Origin: Pseudomonadota bacterium
GTDB lineage: Bacteria; Pseudomonadota; Alphaproteobacteria; Rhizobiales; Tepidamorphaceae
Assembly (NCBI GenBank): GCA_023458595.1
Contig: JAEWYT010000089.1
Span: 1 to 64,000, forward strand
Length of the DNA: 64,000 bases
Direction of reading: 5' to 3'
The notes below the pieces were generated by a model. That model was not told the origin of the DNA and did not search any database. It saw nothing but the letters and a program-made list of their open reading frames with translations. This document shows positions 18,014 through 28,834 of this stretch, piece after piece. The translations under genes were made by a program, and so were the position numbers. Position 1 is the first letter of the stretch. Every line of letters starts with the position of its first letter.

Positions 18014-19378
18014 TCAGCCGACGCCGAGGGTCTTCAGCTTGCGATGCAACGCCGAGCGCTCCATGCCGACGAACTCGGCCGTGCGCGAGATGTTGCCCCC
18101 GAAGCGGTTGATCTGGGCGATCAGGTACTCCCGTTCGAAGATCTCGCGGGCGTCGCGCAGCGGCAGCGCCAGCATCTCCTCGGCGCGGCTGTTGCCCGGC
18201 GCCGGCGGCAGCGACGCGCCGACCTCGGCGGGCAGCAGATCGGCGGTGATGACCGCCTCCGGATCGCCGCCGGTCAGGATCATCAGCCGCTCGACGTTGT
18301 TGCGCAGCTGGCGGACGTTGCCCGGCCAGTCGTGCGACTGCAGGACGGCCATGGCATCGGCGCCGATGCGCCGGATCGGCAGGCCGGACGTGCCCGAAAT
18401 CTGCTTCATGAAGTGGTCGACGAGCTCGGGAATGTCCTCGCGGCGCTCGGCGAGCGCGGGCACGCGCACCGGCACCACGCCCAGCCGGTGGAACAGGTCC
18501 TCGCGGAACCGGCCCTCCTGCACCTCCTGCTCGAGATCGCGGCTCGTCGAGGAGATGATCCGCACGTCGACGAAGACGCGGGCCGAGCCGCCGACCCGCT
18601 GGAAGTTCTGGTCGACGAGGACGCGCAGGATGCGGTTCTGCGTCTCGCGCGGCATGTCGGCGACCTCGTCGATGAACAGGGTGCCGCCGTGCGCCTCCTC
18701 GAGCGCGCCGATCAAGCGGCGGCCGTCTGCGGTCTCCGTGCCGAACAGGGCGACTTCCATGTTCTCCGGCGTGATCGTCGCCGCGTTGATGACGACGAAG
18801 GGCCCGGAGGAGCGGCCGGACTGCCCGTGCAGCGTGCGCGCGGTGAGCTCCTTGCCCGCACCCGAGGCGCCCGAGATCAGCACGCGGCTGTTGGTCGGCG
18901 CGATGCGGTCGATGACGTTGCGCAGCTGGTTGACCGCGCTCGACCTGCCGACGATGCGGCTCGTGTCGCCGGCCCGGTGCTTCAGGTCCTTGACCTCGCG
19001 CCTGAGCTGCGAGGTCTCCAGCGCCCGCGTCGCGACCAGCACCAGCCGGTCGGCCTTGAACGGCTTCTCGATGTAGTCGTAGGCGCCCAGCTTGATCGCC
19101 GAGACCGCCGTCTCGATGTTGCCGTGACCGCTGATCATGACGACCGGCAGGTCCGGATGGTCCTTCTTGATCACCTCGAGCAGCTCCAGCCCGTCGAGGC
19201 GGCTTCCCTGCAGCCAGATGTCCAGGAAGATGAGCGACGGCCGGCGCGACTCGATCTCCGACAGGGCCTCGTCGCTGTTGCGGGCGGAGCGGGCGTTGAA
19301 TCCCTCGTCCTCCAGGATGCCCGCGACGAGATCGCGGATATCGGCTTCGTCGTCGACGATCAGGATGTCTTTGGCCAT
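18014..19378 (-). CDS. ntrX: response regulator NtrX (sigma54-type AAA+ domain)
   Basis: 454 residues: receiver domain with phospho-acceptor Asp53 (LIFLDIW), AAA+ domain with P-loop SGASGAGKE, and a C-terminal Fis-type helix-turn-helix (ISRTAEFVGMERSALHRKL). It pairs with the sensor NtrY and in alphaproteobacteria governs nitrogen, envelope and redox responses. The position where sigma54 activators carry GAFTGA instead reads ETADGRRLIGA, so contact with sigma54 is probably lost, as known for other NtrX proteins. It lies 23 bases downstream of ntrY and upstream of trkA. Confidence 0.95.
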   Translation of the reverse strand: MAKDILIVDDEADIRDLVAGILEDEGFNARSARNSDEALSEIESRRPSLIFLDIWLQGSRLDGLELLEVIKKDHPDLPVVMISGHGNIETAVSAIKLGAYDYIEKPFKADRLVLVATRALETSQLRREVKDLKHRAGDTSRIVGRSSAVNQLRNVIDRIAPTNSRVLISGASGAGKELTARTLHGQSGRSSGPFVVINAATITPENMEVALFGTETADGRRLIGALEEAHGGTLFIDEVADMPRETQNRILRVLVDQNFQRVGGSARVFVDVRIISSTSRDLEQEVQEGRFREDLFHRLGVVPVRVPALAERREDIPELVDHFMKQISGTSGLPIRRIGADAMAVLQSHDWPGNVRQLRNNVERLMILTGGDPEAVITADLLPAEVGASLPPAPGNSRAEEMLALPLRDAREIFEREYLIAQINRFGGNISRTAEFVGMERSALHRKLKTLGVG

Positions 19379-19401
19379 TCAACGTTGCTCCACTGAAGCA
19401 G

Positions 19402-21675
19402 TCACGACACGGCCGCGTCGACCGCGCGCACCAGGTCGTCCGTATCCGCTTTGCCGACGCCGCCGACGGGGAAGGTCAGCCTCACCCAGGCGCCGCGTCC
19501 GCCCTCTGCCACCGCGGGCGAATCGGCCAGTTCGACCCGCCCGCCGTGCTCTTCCATGATACGGCTGACGATGGCCAGTCCGAGGCCGGTGCCCTTCTCG
19601 CGGGTCGTCATGTAGGGCTCGAGCAGCCTGTGCCGGTTCTCGCTCGGCAGGCCGATGCCGTTGTCGACGGCGTCTATCGTCACCCAGCCGCCCGCCGCGC
19701 CGACCGTGACCGCGACCCGGCCGCGCTCGCCCGTCTTCGCCAGGTCCACCGCCGAGATCGCCTCGATGGCGTTCTTGATGACGTTGGTGACGGCCTGGGA
19801 GATCAGGCGCCTGTCGAAAGGCGCGGTGACCGGCTCGTCGGGAAGCGTCAGCTCGACGTCGATGTCCGGGTTGCCCACCCGCATGAGGAACACCGCCTGC
19901 TTGACCGTCTCGACGATGTCGGCCCGTTCGATGACCGGCTTCGGCATCCTCGCGAAGGAGGAGAACTCGTCGACCATGCGGCCGATATCGCCGACCTGGC
20001 GGATGATCGTGTCGGTGCACTGGTCGAAGATCTCGCGATCGTCGGTGATCGCCTTGCCGTACTTGCGCTTGAGCCGTTCGGCGGAGAGCTGGATCGGCGT
20101 CAGCGGATTCTTGATCTCGTGGGCGATGCGCCGGGCGACGTCCGCCCAGGCGGAGGTGCGCTGCGCGGTCACCAGCTCGGTGATGTCGTCGAGCGTGACA
20201 ACGAAGCCCCGGTTGCCGGTCGCCGTCACCTCCGTGGCGACCCGGACGGCGATCGTGCGGTCGCGCCCTCCCCTGCGGATCGCGATCTGGTCCTGTATCA
20301 GCCGCGAGGGCTGGTGACGCGCCTGGTCGATGCACGGCAGCAGTTCGGGGAGCTGATCGGTGAGGAAGCTGCCGAGCAGCTTCTCCTGCGACGTCCCGAG
20401 CAGGACCGCCGCCGACCGGTTGGCGAGCGAAACCGCCCCCGAATCGTCCACCCCGAGCACGCCCGCCGGAACGCCGGCCAGCACCGTCTCGATGAACCGG
20501 CGGCGCTCGTCCAGCTCCCCGTTGGCCTCCAGCAGCTCGTCGCGCTGCGAGCGCAGCTGCGTCGTCATCTTGTTGAAGGTCGAGCCGAGATTGGCCAGAT
20601 CCGCTTCCTCGTTCTGGATCGGCACCTGGACGTAGAGATTGCCCTGCGCGACCTGGTCGGCCGCCCCGATCAGTCGGCGGATCGGCGAGACGAGCCGGTT
20701 GGCGAAGCCGATGCCGACCCAGACGGCGGCGAGCAGCAGGATGAAGGCGAAGCCGACATACATCAGCCCGAAGGCGATCTGCACGCCGAACCGGCGTCGC
20801 TCGAAGCTCGAGAACTCGGCGACGTTCGCCTGGGCGAGGCGCAGGTAGTTGATCACCAGCGGATCGACCGACCGGGCGACATACAGGTAGACGTTGTCGA
20901 AATTGTCGAGCTTCTTGACCGCGCCGACCTGGCTGGACACGCCCGGCGCGATGACGATGACCTCGCCGTTCTTCGCCTGCTCGATGGCATTCTGCGGCGG
21001 CATCAGGAACTCGCGCTGGAGCTCGACATCGGCGCGCAGCAGCACCTTGAGATTCTCGTCCAGCAGATACGCTCCCGGCAGCGAGCGGATCGCGGCCTGG
21101 GCGTTGAAGAACTTCTGGAACTTCTCGGGATCGTCCCGGAACATCGTTTCGGCGTGCTCCAGGTCGTTCGCCATCGCCAGGATGTCGGCACGGATGACCT
21201 GGCCGTGCTCGCGCAGATAGGCGTCGGCGACGGACAGGGACGTCTGCATGATCGCCTTGGTGCGCTCGGAGAACCACGTGTCCAGGCCGCGGCTGAGCGT
21301 CACGCTGGCGATGATCGCGACGATCACCGCGGGAACGACGGCGATGACCGCGAACAGGCTCAGGATGCGCAGGTGCAGCCGGGCGCCGGCGATGCCGCGC
21401 CGGCGTGCGAGCCAGAGCCGGACGATCTCCACGGTGACGATCGCGCCGAGGCCCGCGACGATGATCAGGTTCACGATCAGCGCGACGGCGACGACGTTTT
21501 CATCCGGCTCGATCGGCGTCAGCCCGGTCAGGACGGCGAACGTGCCCGTCCCGGATGCCAGCGACAGGGCGACCAGCAACGCTCCGACGATGCGCAGGGA
21601 CTTGCTGCGTCGCGTCGAAAATGCCGGAACTGCCGGCTGTCGCTCTTCGGCAATCGTCACTGACTGAAAATCCAT
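19402..21675 (-). CDS. ntrY: sensor histidine kinase NtrY
   Basis: 757 residues. The N-terminal region has about four membrane segments (roughly 25-45, 55-80, 95-120 and 300-325) around a periplasmic domain, then HAMP, a PAS domain (about 380-490), HisKA with phospho-acceptor His519 (RRIAHEIKNPLTP) and an HATPase domain (N box VIKNAIEA, G1 DNGIGLP, G2 GTGLGLAI). It phosphorylates NtrX. I start it at the ATG at 21675; the frame stays open to 21771 but the added residues look non-native. The ntrC stop is 136 bases upstream, so a separate promoter for ntrYX is possible. Confidence 0.93.
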   Translation of the reverse strand: MDFQSVTIAEERQPAVPAFSTRRSKSLRIVGALLVALSLASGTGTFAVLTGLTPIEPDENVVAVALIVNLIIVAGLGAIVTVEIVRLWLARRRGIAGARLHLRILSLFAVIAVVPAVIVAIIASVTLSRGLDTWFSERTKAIMQTSLSVADAYLREHGQVIRADILAMANDLEHAETMFRDDPEKFQKFFNAQAAIRSLPGAYLLDENLKVLLRADVELQREFLMPPQNAIEQAKNGEVIVIAPGVSSQVGAVKKLDNFDNVYLYVARSVDPLVINYLRLAQANVAEFSSFERRRFGVQIAFGLMYVGFAFILLLAAVWVGIGFANRLVSPIRRLIGAADQVAQGNLYVQVPIQNEEADLANLGSTFNKMTTQLRSQRDELLEANGELDERRRFIETVLAGVPAGVLGVDDSGAVSLANRSAAVLLGTSQEKLLGSFLTDQLPELLPCIDQARHQPSRLIQDQIAIRRGGRDRTIAVRVATEVTATGNRGFVVTLDDITELVTAQRTSAWADVARRIAHEIKNPLTPIQLSAERLKRKYGKAITDDREIFDQCTDTIIRQVGDIGRMVDEFSSFARMPKPVIERADIVETVKQAVFLMRVGNPDIDVELTLPDEPVTAPFDRRLISQAVTNVIKNAIEAISAVDLAKTGERGRVAVTVGAAGGWVTIDAVDNGIGLPSENRHRLLEPYMTTREKGTGLGLAIVSRIMEEHGGRVELADSPAVAEGGRGAWVRLTFPVGGVGKADTDDLVRAVDAAVS

Positions 21676-21811
21676 CGAGTGTCGGGCCAGCCCCTCGCCG
21701 CGCCGCGAGAGATGCGCGGTCGCCGGCCGGCGCCGAATACTGTGCCGCCGACCGATGCAGTTCAACCACAAATGTTGCAGAAATGAGACAAATCGAGGGC
21801 GGCGCGGCAGC

Positions 21812-23251
<1,440 letters not shown>

Positions 23252-23257
23252 GGGGGA

Positions 23258-24406
23258 TCAGTCCTCGTCGTCGCGAACGTCGGCGTCGCGGTCGGTCACG
23301 TACATGGGCATCAGAACGCGGAACACGGTCCGGCGCGGCTGCGACTGGCACTCGATGACGCCGCCGTGGTCACCGACGATCTTGGCGACCAGCGCGAGCC
23401 CCAGGCCCGAACCGGACATCTTGGTCGTCACGAAGGGATCGAACAGATGCGGCAGGAGGTCCTCGGCGACGCCCGGCCCGTTGTCGCGCACGCAGAACTC
23501 CAGCGGCAGGCTGACGCGCTCGGAATTGCCGGGCACGGACAGGCGCACCCCCGGCCGGAACGACGTCGACAACACGATCTCGCCGTCGGTCGCGCTCGGC
23601 CCGATGGCTTCCGCGGCGTTCTTCACGAGATTGAGGAACACCTGGACGAGCTGGTCGCGGTTGCCGAGCACCGGCGGCAGCGAGGGATCGTATTCCTCGA
23701 CGAAGCGGATGTGCTTGGCGAAGCCGTTCGCGGCGATCTGCTTCACCCGGTCGAGGACGACGTGGATGTTGACGGGATCGCGCTCCACCGGTCGCTGGTC
23801 GGAGAACACCTCCATGCGGTCGACGAGCTTGACGATCCGGTCGGTCTCCTCGCGGATCAGCCGGGCGAGCGCCCGGTCCCCCTCCTCCACGGTCGACTCC
23901 AGCAGCTGCGCGGCGCCGCGGATGCCCGACAGCGGGTTCTTGATCTCGTGCGCGAGCATGCTGGCGAGCCCCGTGACGCTGCGCGCGGCCGCGCGATGCG
24001 TGAACTGGCGGTCGAACTGCTCGGCGATGGTGCGCTCGTGGATCATCACCACGATCGAGTCGCGCTCCTCGGCGATCGGCGCGACGTAGATGTCGACGAG
24101 GCGCTCGCCGCCGGTGCGCGGCGTGCCGATCGCGACGCGGTACTCGCTGACCGACGCGTCTCGCTCGCGCGCCTGCGCGAGCAGATTGATCAGCGGGCTG
24201 TCATGCGGCACCAGGTCGGTGATCGAATAGCGCTTCAGCACCGACAGGCTCGCCTGGAAGAAGGATTCGGCGGCCGCGTTCGCCGAGACGATGGCGTTGT
24301 CGCCGGCGACCACGATCACCGGGTGCGGCAGGGCGTTGAACACGGTGTCGGAGGCGGGCGAACGGGCGCCGCGCGGGGAAACCTTGTCGAGCAGGGCACT
24401 CATCAT
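23258..24406 (-). CDS. ntrB: nitrogen regulation sensor kinase NtrB
   Basis: 382 residues, cytoplasmic with no membrane segment. A PAS domain covers about 20-130, HisKA includes His153 (MLAHEIKNPLSG), and HATPase has NLVKNAAEA, DNGPGV and GSGLGLALV. With PII it converts nitrogen status into NtrC phosphorylation. Two ATG codons in tandem begin it; the first (24406) overlaps the dusB TGA by one base, indicating translational coupling. Confidence 0.96.
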   Translation of the reverse strand: MMSALLDKVSPRGARSPASDTVFNALPHPVIVVAGDNAIVSANAAAESFFQASLSVLKRYSITDLVPHDSPLINLLAQARERDASVSEYRVAIGTPRTGGERLVDIYVAPIAEERDSIVVMIHERTIAEQFDRQFTHRAAARSVTGLASMLAHEIKNPLSGIRGAAQLLESTVEEGDRALARLIREETDRIVKLVDRMEVFSDQRPVERDPVNIHVVLDRVKQIAANGFAKHIRFVEEYDPSLPPVLGNRDQLVQVFLNLVKNAAEAIGPSATDGEIVLSTSFRPGVRLSVPGNSERVSLPLEFCVRDNGPGVAEDLLPHLFDPFVTTKMSGSGLGLALVAKIVGDHGGVIECQSQPRRTVFRVLMPMYVTDRDADVRDDED

Positions 24407-25440
24407 CACGCTGCGAACTCCAACTGGCCGGCCTCGAACGCCGCCGGGATCGACGACGCGACTTTGGCGGGATCGTCTTCGGTGAGCAGGGTGCCGCGCC
24501 AGCCGGCGCGCGCGTTCTCCCCGCGGGAGGCTTCCAGGTACCAGCCGAGATGCTTGCGGGCGACACGCACGCCGAGCGAGGTCCCGTAGTGGCTCAGCAT
24601 CCCCTCGTAGTGCTCGAGAACGATGCCGGCGACGTCGTCCGGCGCGGCTTCGAGCGAGTCGGCATCGGCGTCGAGGGCGCGGGCGATCGCCCCGACCTGC
24701 CACGGCCGCCCGCAGGCGCCGCGCCCGATCATGACCGCGTCCGCCCCCGAAAGCGCCAGCGCCCGGCGCGCGCCCTCGAGATCGGTGATGTCGCCGTTGA
24801 CGACGACCGGGACATTTGCCGCGTCGACGACCGCGCGGACGGCGGGCCAGTCGACCGGCCCCTTGTAGAAATCGCACCGCGTGCGGGCGTGCACGGCGAT
24901 CATCGAGACGCCGAGATCCTGCGCCCGGCTGGCGAGTTCCGGCGCGTTCAGCGAATTGCGATCCCAGCCGAGACGCATCTTCAGCGTCACCGGCACCTCG
25001 ACCGCCCCGACCGTCGCCTCGATCAGCCGGCAGGCGGAATCGAGGTCGCGCATCAGCGCCGAGCCGGACCACCGGTTCGCCACGCGCCGCGACGGGCAGC
25101 CCATGTTGATGTCGACGATGTCGGCGCCCGAGCCGACCGCGATCCGGGCGCCCTCCGCCATCCATTTGGCCTCGCAGCCGGCAAGCTGTATGACGTTCGG
25201 CGAAACGCCCTCGCCTTCCAGGCGGCCGACGGCCTCGGGCTTGCGCTGGACCAGTTCCTCGCTCGCCACCATTTCCGAGACGACGAGGCTCGCGCCGAAG
25301 CGGTGCGCGAGCCGGCGGAACGGCGCGTCGGTGATCCCCGACATCGGCGCGAGCACCGCCCGCCCGGCGAGCCGTATCCCGCCGATCGAGAGATCGATCG
25401 GCGGCGCATCACCCCTGCCCATTTCGTGTGCGTTTTTCAT
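24406..25440 (-). CDS. dusB: tRNA-dihydrouridine synthase (DusB/NifR3)
   Basis: 344 residues of the FMN-dependent TIM-barrel family that reduces uridines in tRNA D-loops. Visible motifs are LAPMSGITDAPFR, the active-site Cys115 in NMGCPS followed by GSALMR, KMRLGWD, AVHARTR, and VNGDI with IGRGACGRPW for FMN phosphate. The usual KKV after CP is RRV here, a mild variation. As first gene before ntrBC it matches the classic nifR3-ntrBC order of alphaproteobacteria. It diverges from ispDF across about 130 bases that should hold both promoters. Confidence 0.95.
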   Translation of the reverse strand: MKNAHEMGRGDAPPIDLSIGGIRLAGRAVLAPMSGITDAPFRRLAHRFGASLVVSEMVASEELVQRKPEAVGRLEGEGVSPNVIQLAGCEAKWMAEGARIAVGSGADIVDINMGCPSRRVANRWSGSALMRDLDSACRLIEATVGAVEVPVTLKMRLGWDRNSLNAPELASRAQDLGVSMIAVHARTRCDFYKGPVDWPAVRAVVDAANVPVVVNGDITDLEGARRALALSGADAVMIGRGACGRPWQVGAIARALDADADSLEAAPDDVAGIVLEHYEGMLSHYGTSLGVRVARKHLGWYLEASRGENARAGWRGTLLTEDDPAKVASSIPAAFEAGQLEFAA

Positions 25441-25569
25441 GTTGCCCGCATTTTAGCCAGATCGGTTTGCAGCGCAACAAGAAGGTTTTGGCCGCCAACG
25501 ACGTGTTAAACACGGTTGAAAAGTGGATTTTATCGGGCAGCGGCGTCTGGATGGCGCTATCGGAAGGCG

Positions 25570-26751
25570 ATGAAGACAATTGGCGTGATCGTGGCCGGCG
25601 GATCGGGCAGCAGGGCAGCGGGCGGGCAGGAGACGGAGCCCAAGCAGTTCCGCCTGCTCGGCGGGCGCAGCGTGATCGAGCGGGCGGTCGGGCCGTTTCT
25701 CGGTCATCCCCGCGTCGACGCCGTCGTGGTGGTCATCCGTCCGGGTTGGGAAGGCCGCTTCGCGGACGCCCTCGGCGACCGCGAAGGCCTCCTGCCGCCG
25801 GTCGCCGGCGGGAATACGCGCCAGGCGTCGGTGCGCGCCGGGCTCGAAGCGCTCGTCGAGCTGAAGCCGGAGCGCGTGCTGATCCACGATGCGGCCCGCC
25901 CCTTCGTCTCGCCGGACGTGATCGGCCGGGTGCTCGACGCCCTCGACGCCGCTCCGGGGGCGATCCCCGCCCTGCCCGTCTCCGACACGCTGAAGCGGGC
26001 GGGCGACGGCGGCGCGATCGCCGGTACCGTCGACCGGCGCGGCCTGTTCGCCGCCCAGACGCCGCAGGGCTTCGCCTACGCGGCTATCCTCGGCGCACAT
26101 CGTCGGGCGGCGACGGTCGATATCGAATTCACCGACGACGCCTCGATCGCCGAATGGGCCGGCATTCCGGTCGCCCTCGTCCCGGGTGATCAGGCCAACC
26201 GCAAGATGACGACACCGGAGGATTTCGACATGGCCGAAGCGCTGATCGGCGGTGCCCGGGAGACCCGCGTCGGAACCGGTTTCGACGTCCACCGGTTCAC
26301 CGACGGCCGTTTCGTCACCCTTTGCGGCATCGAGGTCGCGCACACGCACGGCCTGCTCGGCCACTCCGACGCCGATGTCGGCCTGCACGCGCTGACGGAC
26401 GCCATCCTCGGCGCGATCGGCGACGGCGACATCGGCAGCCATTTCCCGCCGAGCGATCCGCAATGGAAGGCGGCCGCATCCGACATCTTCCTGCGCCATG
26501 CCGCCGGCCTCGTCGCCAGGCGCGGCGGATCGGTCGTCAACGCCGACGTGACCCTCGTCTGCGAAGTCCCGAAGATCGGACCGCATCGCGACGCCATGCG
26601 CGCGCGCATCGCCGAGATCCTCGGCATCGCGGTGGAGCGCGTCGGCGTCAAGGCGACAACGAGCGAGGGCCTCGGCTTCGCCGGCCGCCGCGAAGGCATC
26701 GCCGCCCAGGCGGTGGCGACCGTCGCCCTGCCCCGCGGAGAGTGGAGATGA
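25570..26751 (+). CDS. ispDF: bifunctional IspD/IspF (MEP isoprenoid pathway)
   Basis: 393 residues fusing two enzymes of the MEP pathway. Residues about 1-228 are IspD (CTP + MEP to CDP-ME) with VAGGSGSR near the N-terminus, EPKQF, and HDAARPFV. Residues about 230-393 are IspF (forms MEcPP) with GTGFDVHRF and GHSDADV carrying the metal ligands. The fusion is common in alphaproteobacteria. I begin at ATG 25570, which has GGAAGG just upstream and puts the nucleotide-binding loop at the N-terminus; upstream frame extension is unlike the family. Its stop overlaps the cinA start as ATGA. Confidence 0.95.
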   Translation: MKTIGVIVAGGSGSRAAGGQETEPKQFRLLGGRSVIERAVGPFLGHPRVDAVVVVIRPGWEGRFADALGDREGLLPPVAGGNTRQASVRAGLEALVELKPERVLIHDAARPFVSPDVIGRVLDALDAAPGAIPALPVSDTLKRAGDGGAIAGTVDRRGLFAAQTPQGFAYAAILGAHRRAATVDIEFTDDASIAEWAGIPVALVPGDQANRKMTTPEDFDMAEALIGGARETRVGTGFDVHRFTDGRFVTLCGIEVAHTHGLLGHSDADVGLHALTDAILGAIGDGDIGSHFPPSDPQWKAAASDIFLRHAAGLVARRGGSVVNADVTLVCEVPKIGPHRDAMRARIAEILGIAVERVGVKATTSEGLGFAGRREGIAAQAVATVALPRGEWR

Positions 26752-27257
26752 CGACGCCAGAGGAACTCGACGCACGCGCCGCCGCACTGCTCGAAGGCCT
26801 GCGGCGGAAGGGACTGACCGTCGCCACGGCGGAGTCCTGCACCGGCGGCCTCGTCGCCGGCTTCCTGACCGATATAGCCGGCTCCTCCGACGTCTTCGAG
26901 CGCGGCTTCGTCACCTACTCGAACGAGGCGAAGCACGAGGCGATCGGCGTTCCGGCGGAGACGATCGCAAGACACGGCGCGGTAAGCGAGCCCGTCGCCC
27001 GCGCCATGGCCGAAGGCGCGATCCGCTTTTCGCGCGCGAACATCGCCGTGGCGATCACCGGTGTCGCCGGCCCGGGCGGCGGATCGGCGGAGAAGCCCGT
27101 CGGCCTCGTCCATTTCGCCGCGGCCCGGCGCGGGGGAACGACGATTCACAAGGAGCGCCGCTTCGGCGATATCGGCCGCCGCCAGGTGCGGCTGGAGAGC
27201 GTGGCGCAGGCCCTCGAACTGCTTGCGGACGTCGCAGCCGAGGCACCGCGCGGCTAG
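26748..27257 (+). CDS. CinA-family nicotinamide-nucleotide amidase (PncC-type)
   Basis: 169 residues equal to the stand-alone C-terminal CinA domain, which deamidates nicotinamide mononucleotide to nicotinic acid mononucleotide in NAD recycling. The motif ATAESCTGGLV holds the catalytic Ser30, TYSNEAKHE the conserved Lys region, and AITGVAGPGGGS the glycine-rich loop. The N-terminal MoaB-like domain of full CinA is absent, which is usual for PncC. The start overlaps ispDF by 4 bases. The stop codon shares the palindrome CTAG with the stop of the convergent ratA gene. Confidence 0.92.
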   Translation: MTTPEELDARAAALLEGLRRKGLTVATAESCTGGLVAGFLTDIAGSSDVFERGFVTYSNEAKHEAIGVPAETIARHGAVSEPVARAMAEGAIRFSRANIAVAITGVAGPGGGSAEKPVGLVHFAAARRGGTTIHKERRFGDIGRRQVRLESVAQALELLADVAAEAPRG

Positions 27258-27718
27258 ACCGTGCCTTCGCCCTTGCCGTAGACCACGTCCGCCCTCTTCT
27301 CGAAGGCCTCGGCGAAGCGGGAGAAGGCGGCGTCGAACATCGCCCCCATCAGCATCTGCAGGGTGCGGCTGCGGAACTCGTACTCCAGGTAGAAGTCGAT
27401 CTCCGAGCGGCCCGCCCCTAACGGATTGAAACGCCAGCGGTTTTCCAGGTGCCTGAAGGGTCCGCTGAGATACTCGACGAGGATCTCGCGGTTCTCGCGG
27501 TCGAGCGTCACCCGGCTCGTGAAGGTCTCGCGGAACATCTTGTAGGCCGCCGTCATGTCGGCGACGAGCACCTCGCTTCCGTCCTTGGCCGTGCGGCTGC
27601 GCACCTTCAGGGCCTCGCACAGCGGCACGAATTCGGGATAGCGCTCGACATCGGCGACCAGCGCGAACATGTCCTCCGCGCTGTGGGCGACGGTCCGGCG
27701 GGTCTCGAACTTGCGCAT
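27254..27718 (-). CDS. RatA/COQ10-type START-domain protein
   Basis: 154 residues of the polyketide cyclase/START superfamily (COQ10/RatA). Members bind hydrophobic ligands; mitochondrial Coq10 binds ubiquinone, and E. coli RatA was described as a ribosome-association toxin. Seen here are the N-terminal MFALVADVERYPEFVPLC and the C-terminal helix MFDAAFSRFAEAFEKRA. The alphaproteobacterial orthologue next to lipA is more plausibly a quinone-binding protein than a toxin; no antitoxin-like partner is adjacent. It follows lipA by 11 bases in the same direction and is probably part of that operon. Confidence 0.87.
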   Translation of the reverse strand: MRKFETRRTVAHSAEDMFALVADVERYPEFVPLCEALKVRSRTAKDGSEVLVADMTAAYKMFRETFTSRVTLDRENREILVEYLSGPFRHLENRWRFNPLGAGRSEIDFYLEYEFRSRTLQMLMGAMFDAAFSRFAEAFEKRADVVYGKGEGTV

Positions 27719-27729
27719 CCGGCGACCGG

Positions 27730-28692
27730 TCAGGCCCCCGCCTGCGCGCGGCGGGCGGCGCGCAGCCTTTCGAAGTCCTCGCCGGCATGGTGGCTCGACC
27801 GCGTCAGCGGGCTCGATGCGACCAGAAGGAAGCCCTTGGAGCGGCCGATGGTCTCGAACGCCTTGAACTCGTCGGGCGCGACGAAGCGGACGACGGGATG
27901 ATGCTTGCGGGTCGGCTGCAGGTACTGACCGATCGTCAGGAAGTCGACGTCGGCGCTCCTGAGATCGTCCATCAGCTGCAGGACCTCGTTCCGCTCCTCG
28001 CCGAGCCCCACCATGATGCCCGACTTGGTGAACATCGCCGGATCGAGCTCCTTCACGCGCTGAAGGAGGCGGATCGAATGGAAATAGCGGGCGCCGGGGC
28101 GCACCGTCAGGTAGTTCGACGGCACCGTCTCGAGATTGTGGTTGAACACGTCGGGCCGCGCCTCGACGACGGTTTCGAGCGCCCCCTCCTTGCGCAGGAA
28201 ATCGGGCGTCAGCACCTCGATCGTGGTGCCCGGCGCGCGCTCGCGGATCGCCAGGATCGTGTCGGCGATGTGCTTCGCCCCGCCGTCGTCGAGATCGTCC
28301 CGGTCGACCGAGGTCACGACGACGTGGGTCAGGCCGAGCGTTGCCGTCGCCTCGGCGACCTTCGACGGCTCGGCCGGATCGAGCGGCCCGGGCAGACCGG
28401 TGCGCACGTTGCAGAAGGCGCAGGCGCGCGTGCAGGTATCGCCCATGATCATGAAGGTCGCGTGCTTCTTCGACCAGCACTCGCCGATGTTCGGACAGCC
28501 GGCCTCCTCGCACACGGTCACCAGCCCGTTCTCGCGGACGATGCCGGCCGTCTCCCTGTAGACCGGGGAAACCGGCGCCTTGACCCGGATCCAGGCCGGT
28601 TTGCGCTGGACCGGATTGTCCGGCCGCGCGGCCTTTTCGGGGTGGCGGGGGCGTTCCTTCCCGCCCGAGACGGTATCGAGGATCGTGACCAT
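27730..28692 (-). CDS. lipA: lipoyl synthase
   Basis: 320 residues, radical-SAM enzyme that inserts two sulfurs into octanoyl groups on lipoyl domains. The auxiliary cluster ligands are Cys61, Cys66 and Cys72 (CEEAGCPNIGEC); the radical-SAM cluster ligands are Cys87, Cys91 and Cys94 (CTRACAFC). The C-terminal RSS motif (LTRSSHHAGE) supplies the serine ligand. Position at the end of the pyruvate dehydrogenase gene block is functional: both pdhB and pdhC products here carry a lipoyl domain that LipA must modify. Confidence 0.97.
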   Translation of the reverse strand: MVTILDTVSGGKERPRHPEKAARPDNPVQRKPAWIRVKAPVSPVYRETAGIVRENGLVTVCEEAGCPNIGECWSKKHATFMIMGDTCTRACAFCNVRTGLPGPLDPAEPSKVAEATATLGLTHVVVTSVDRDDLDDGGAKHIADTILAIRERAPGTTIEVLTPDFLRKEGALETVVEARPDVFNHNLETVPSNYLTVRPGARYFHSIRLLQRVKELDPAMFTKSGIMVGLGEERNEVLQLMDDLRSADVDFLTIGQYLQPTRKHHPVVRFVAPDEFKAFETIGRSKGFLLVASSPLTRSSHHAGEDFERLRAARRAQAGA

Positions 28693-28834
28693 GGCGTTCG
28701 GCTTCGCTCAAACGGTACCCGCCGTCAAGGCGGCGACCTGCTTCACCCTGGAAAGATAGACGTTTTGCCGCGCCGTTCCACGTCTCGCCGGCCCGGGCGG
28801 GCCGGCGCGGCAGAGGCCGGCGCCGGATGGTCCG

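Noticed and set aside
25516..25569. Upstream extension of ispDF
   Set aside because: The added 18 residues precede the nucleotide-binding loop and are not family-like; GGAAGG before ATG 25570 supports the shorter form.
27254..27718. Calling the RatA-like protein a toxin of a toxin-antitoxin pair
   Set aside because: No antitoxin gene is adjacent, and the placement next to lipA together with the COQ10-like fold favours a quinone or lipid ligand role.
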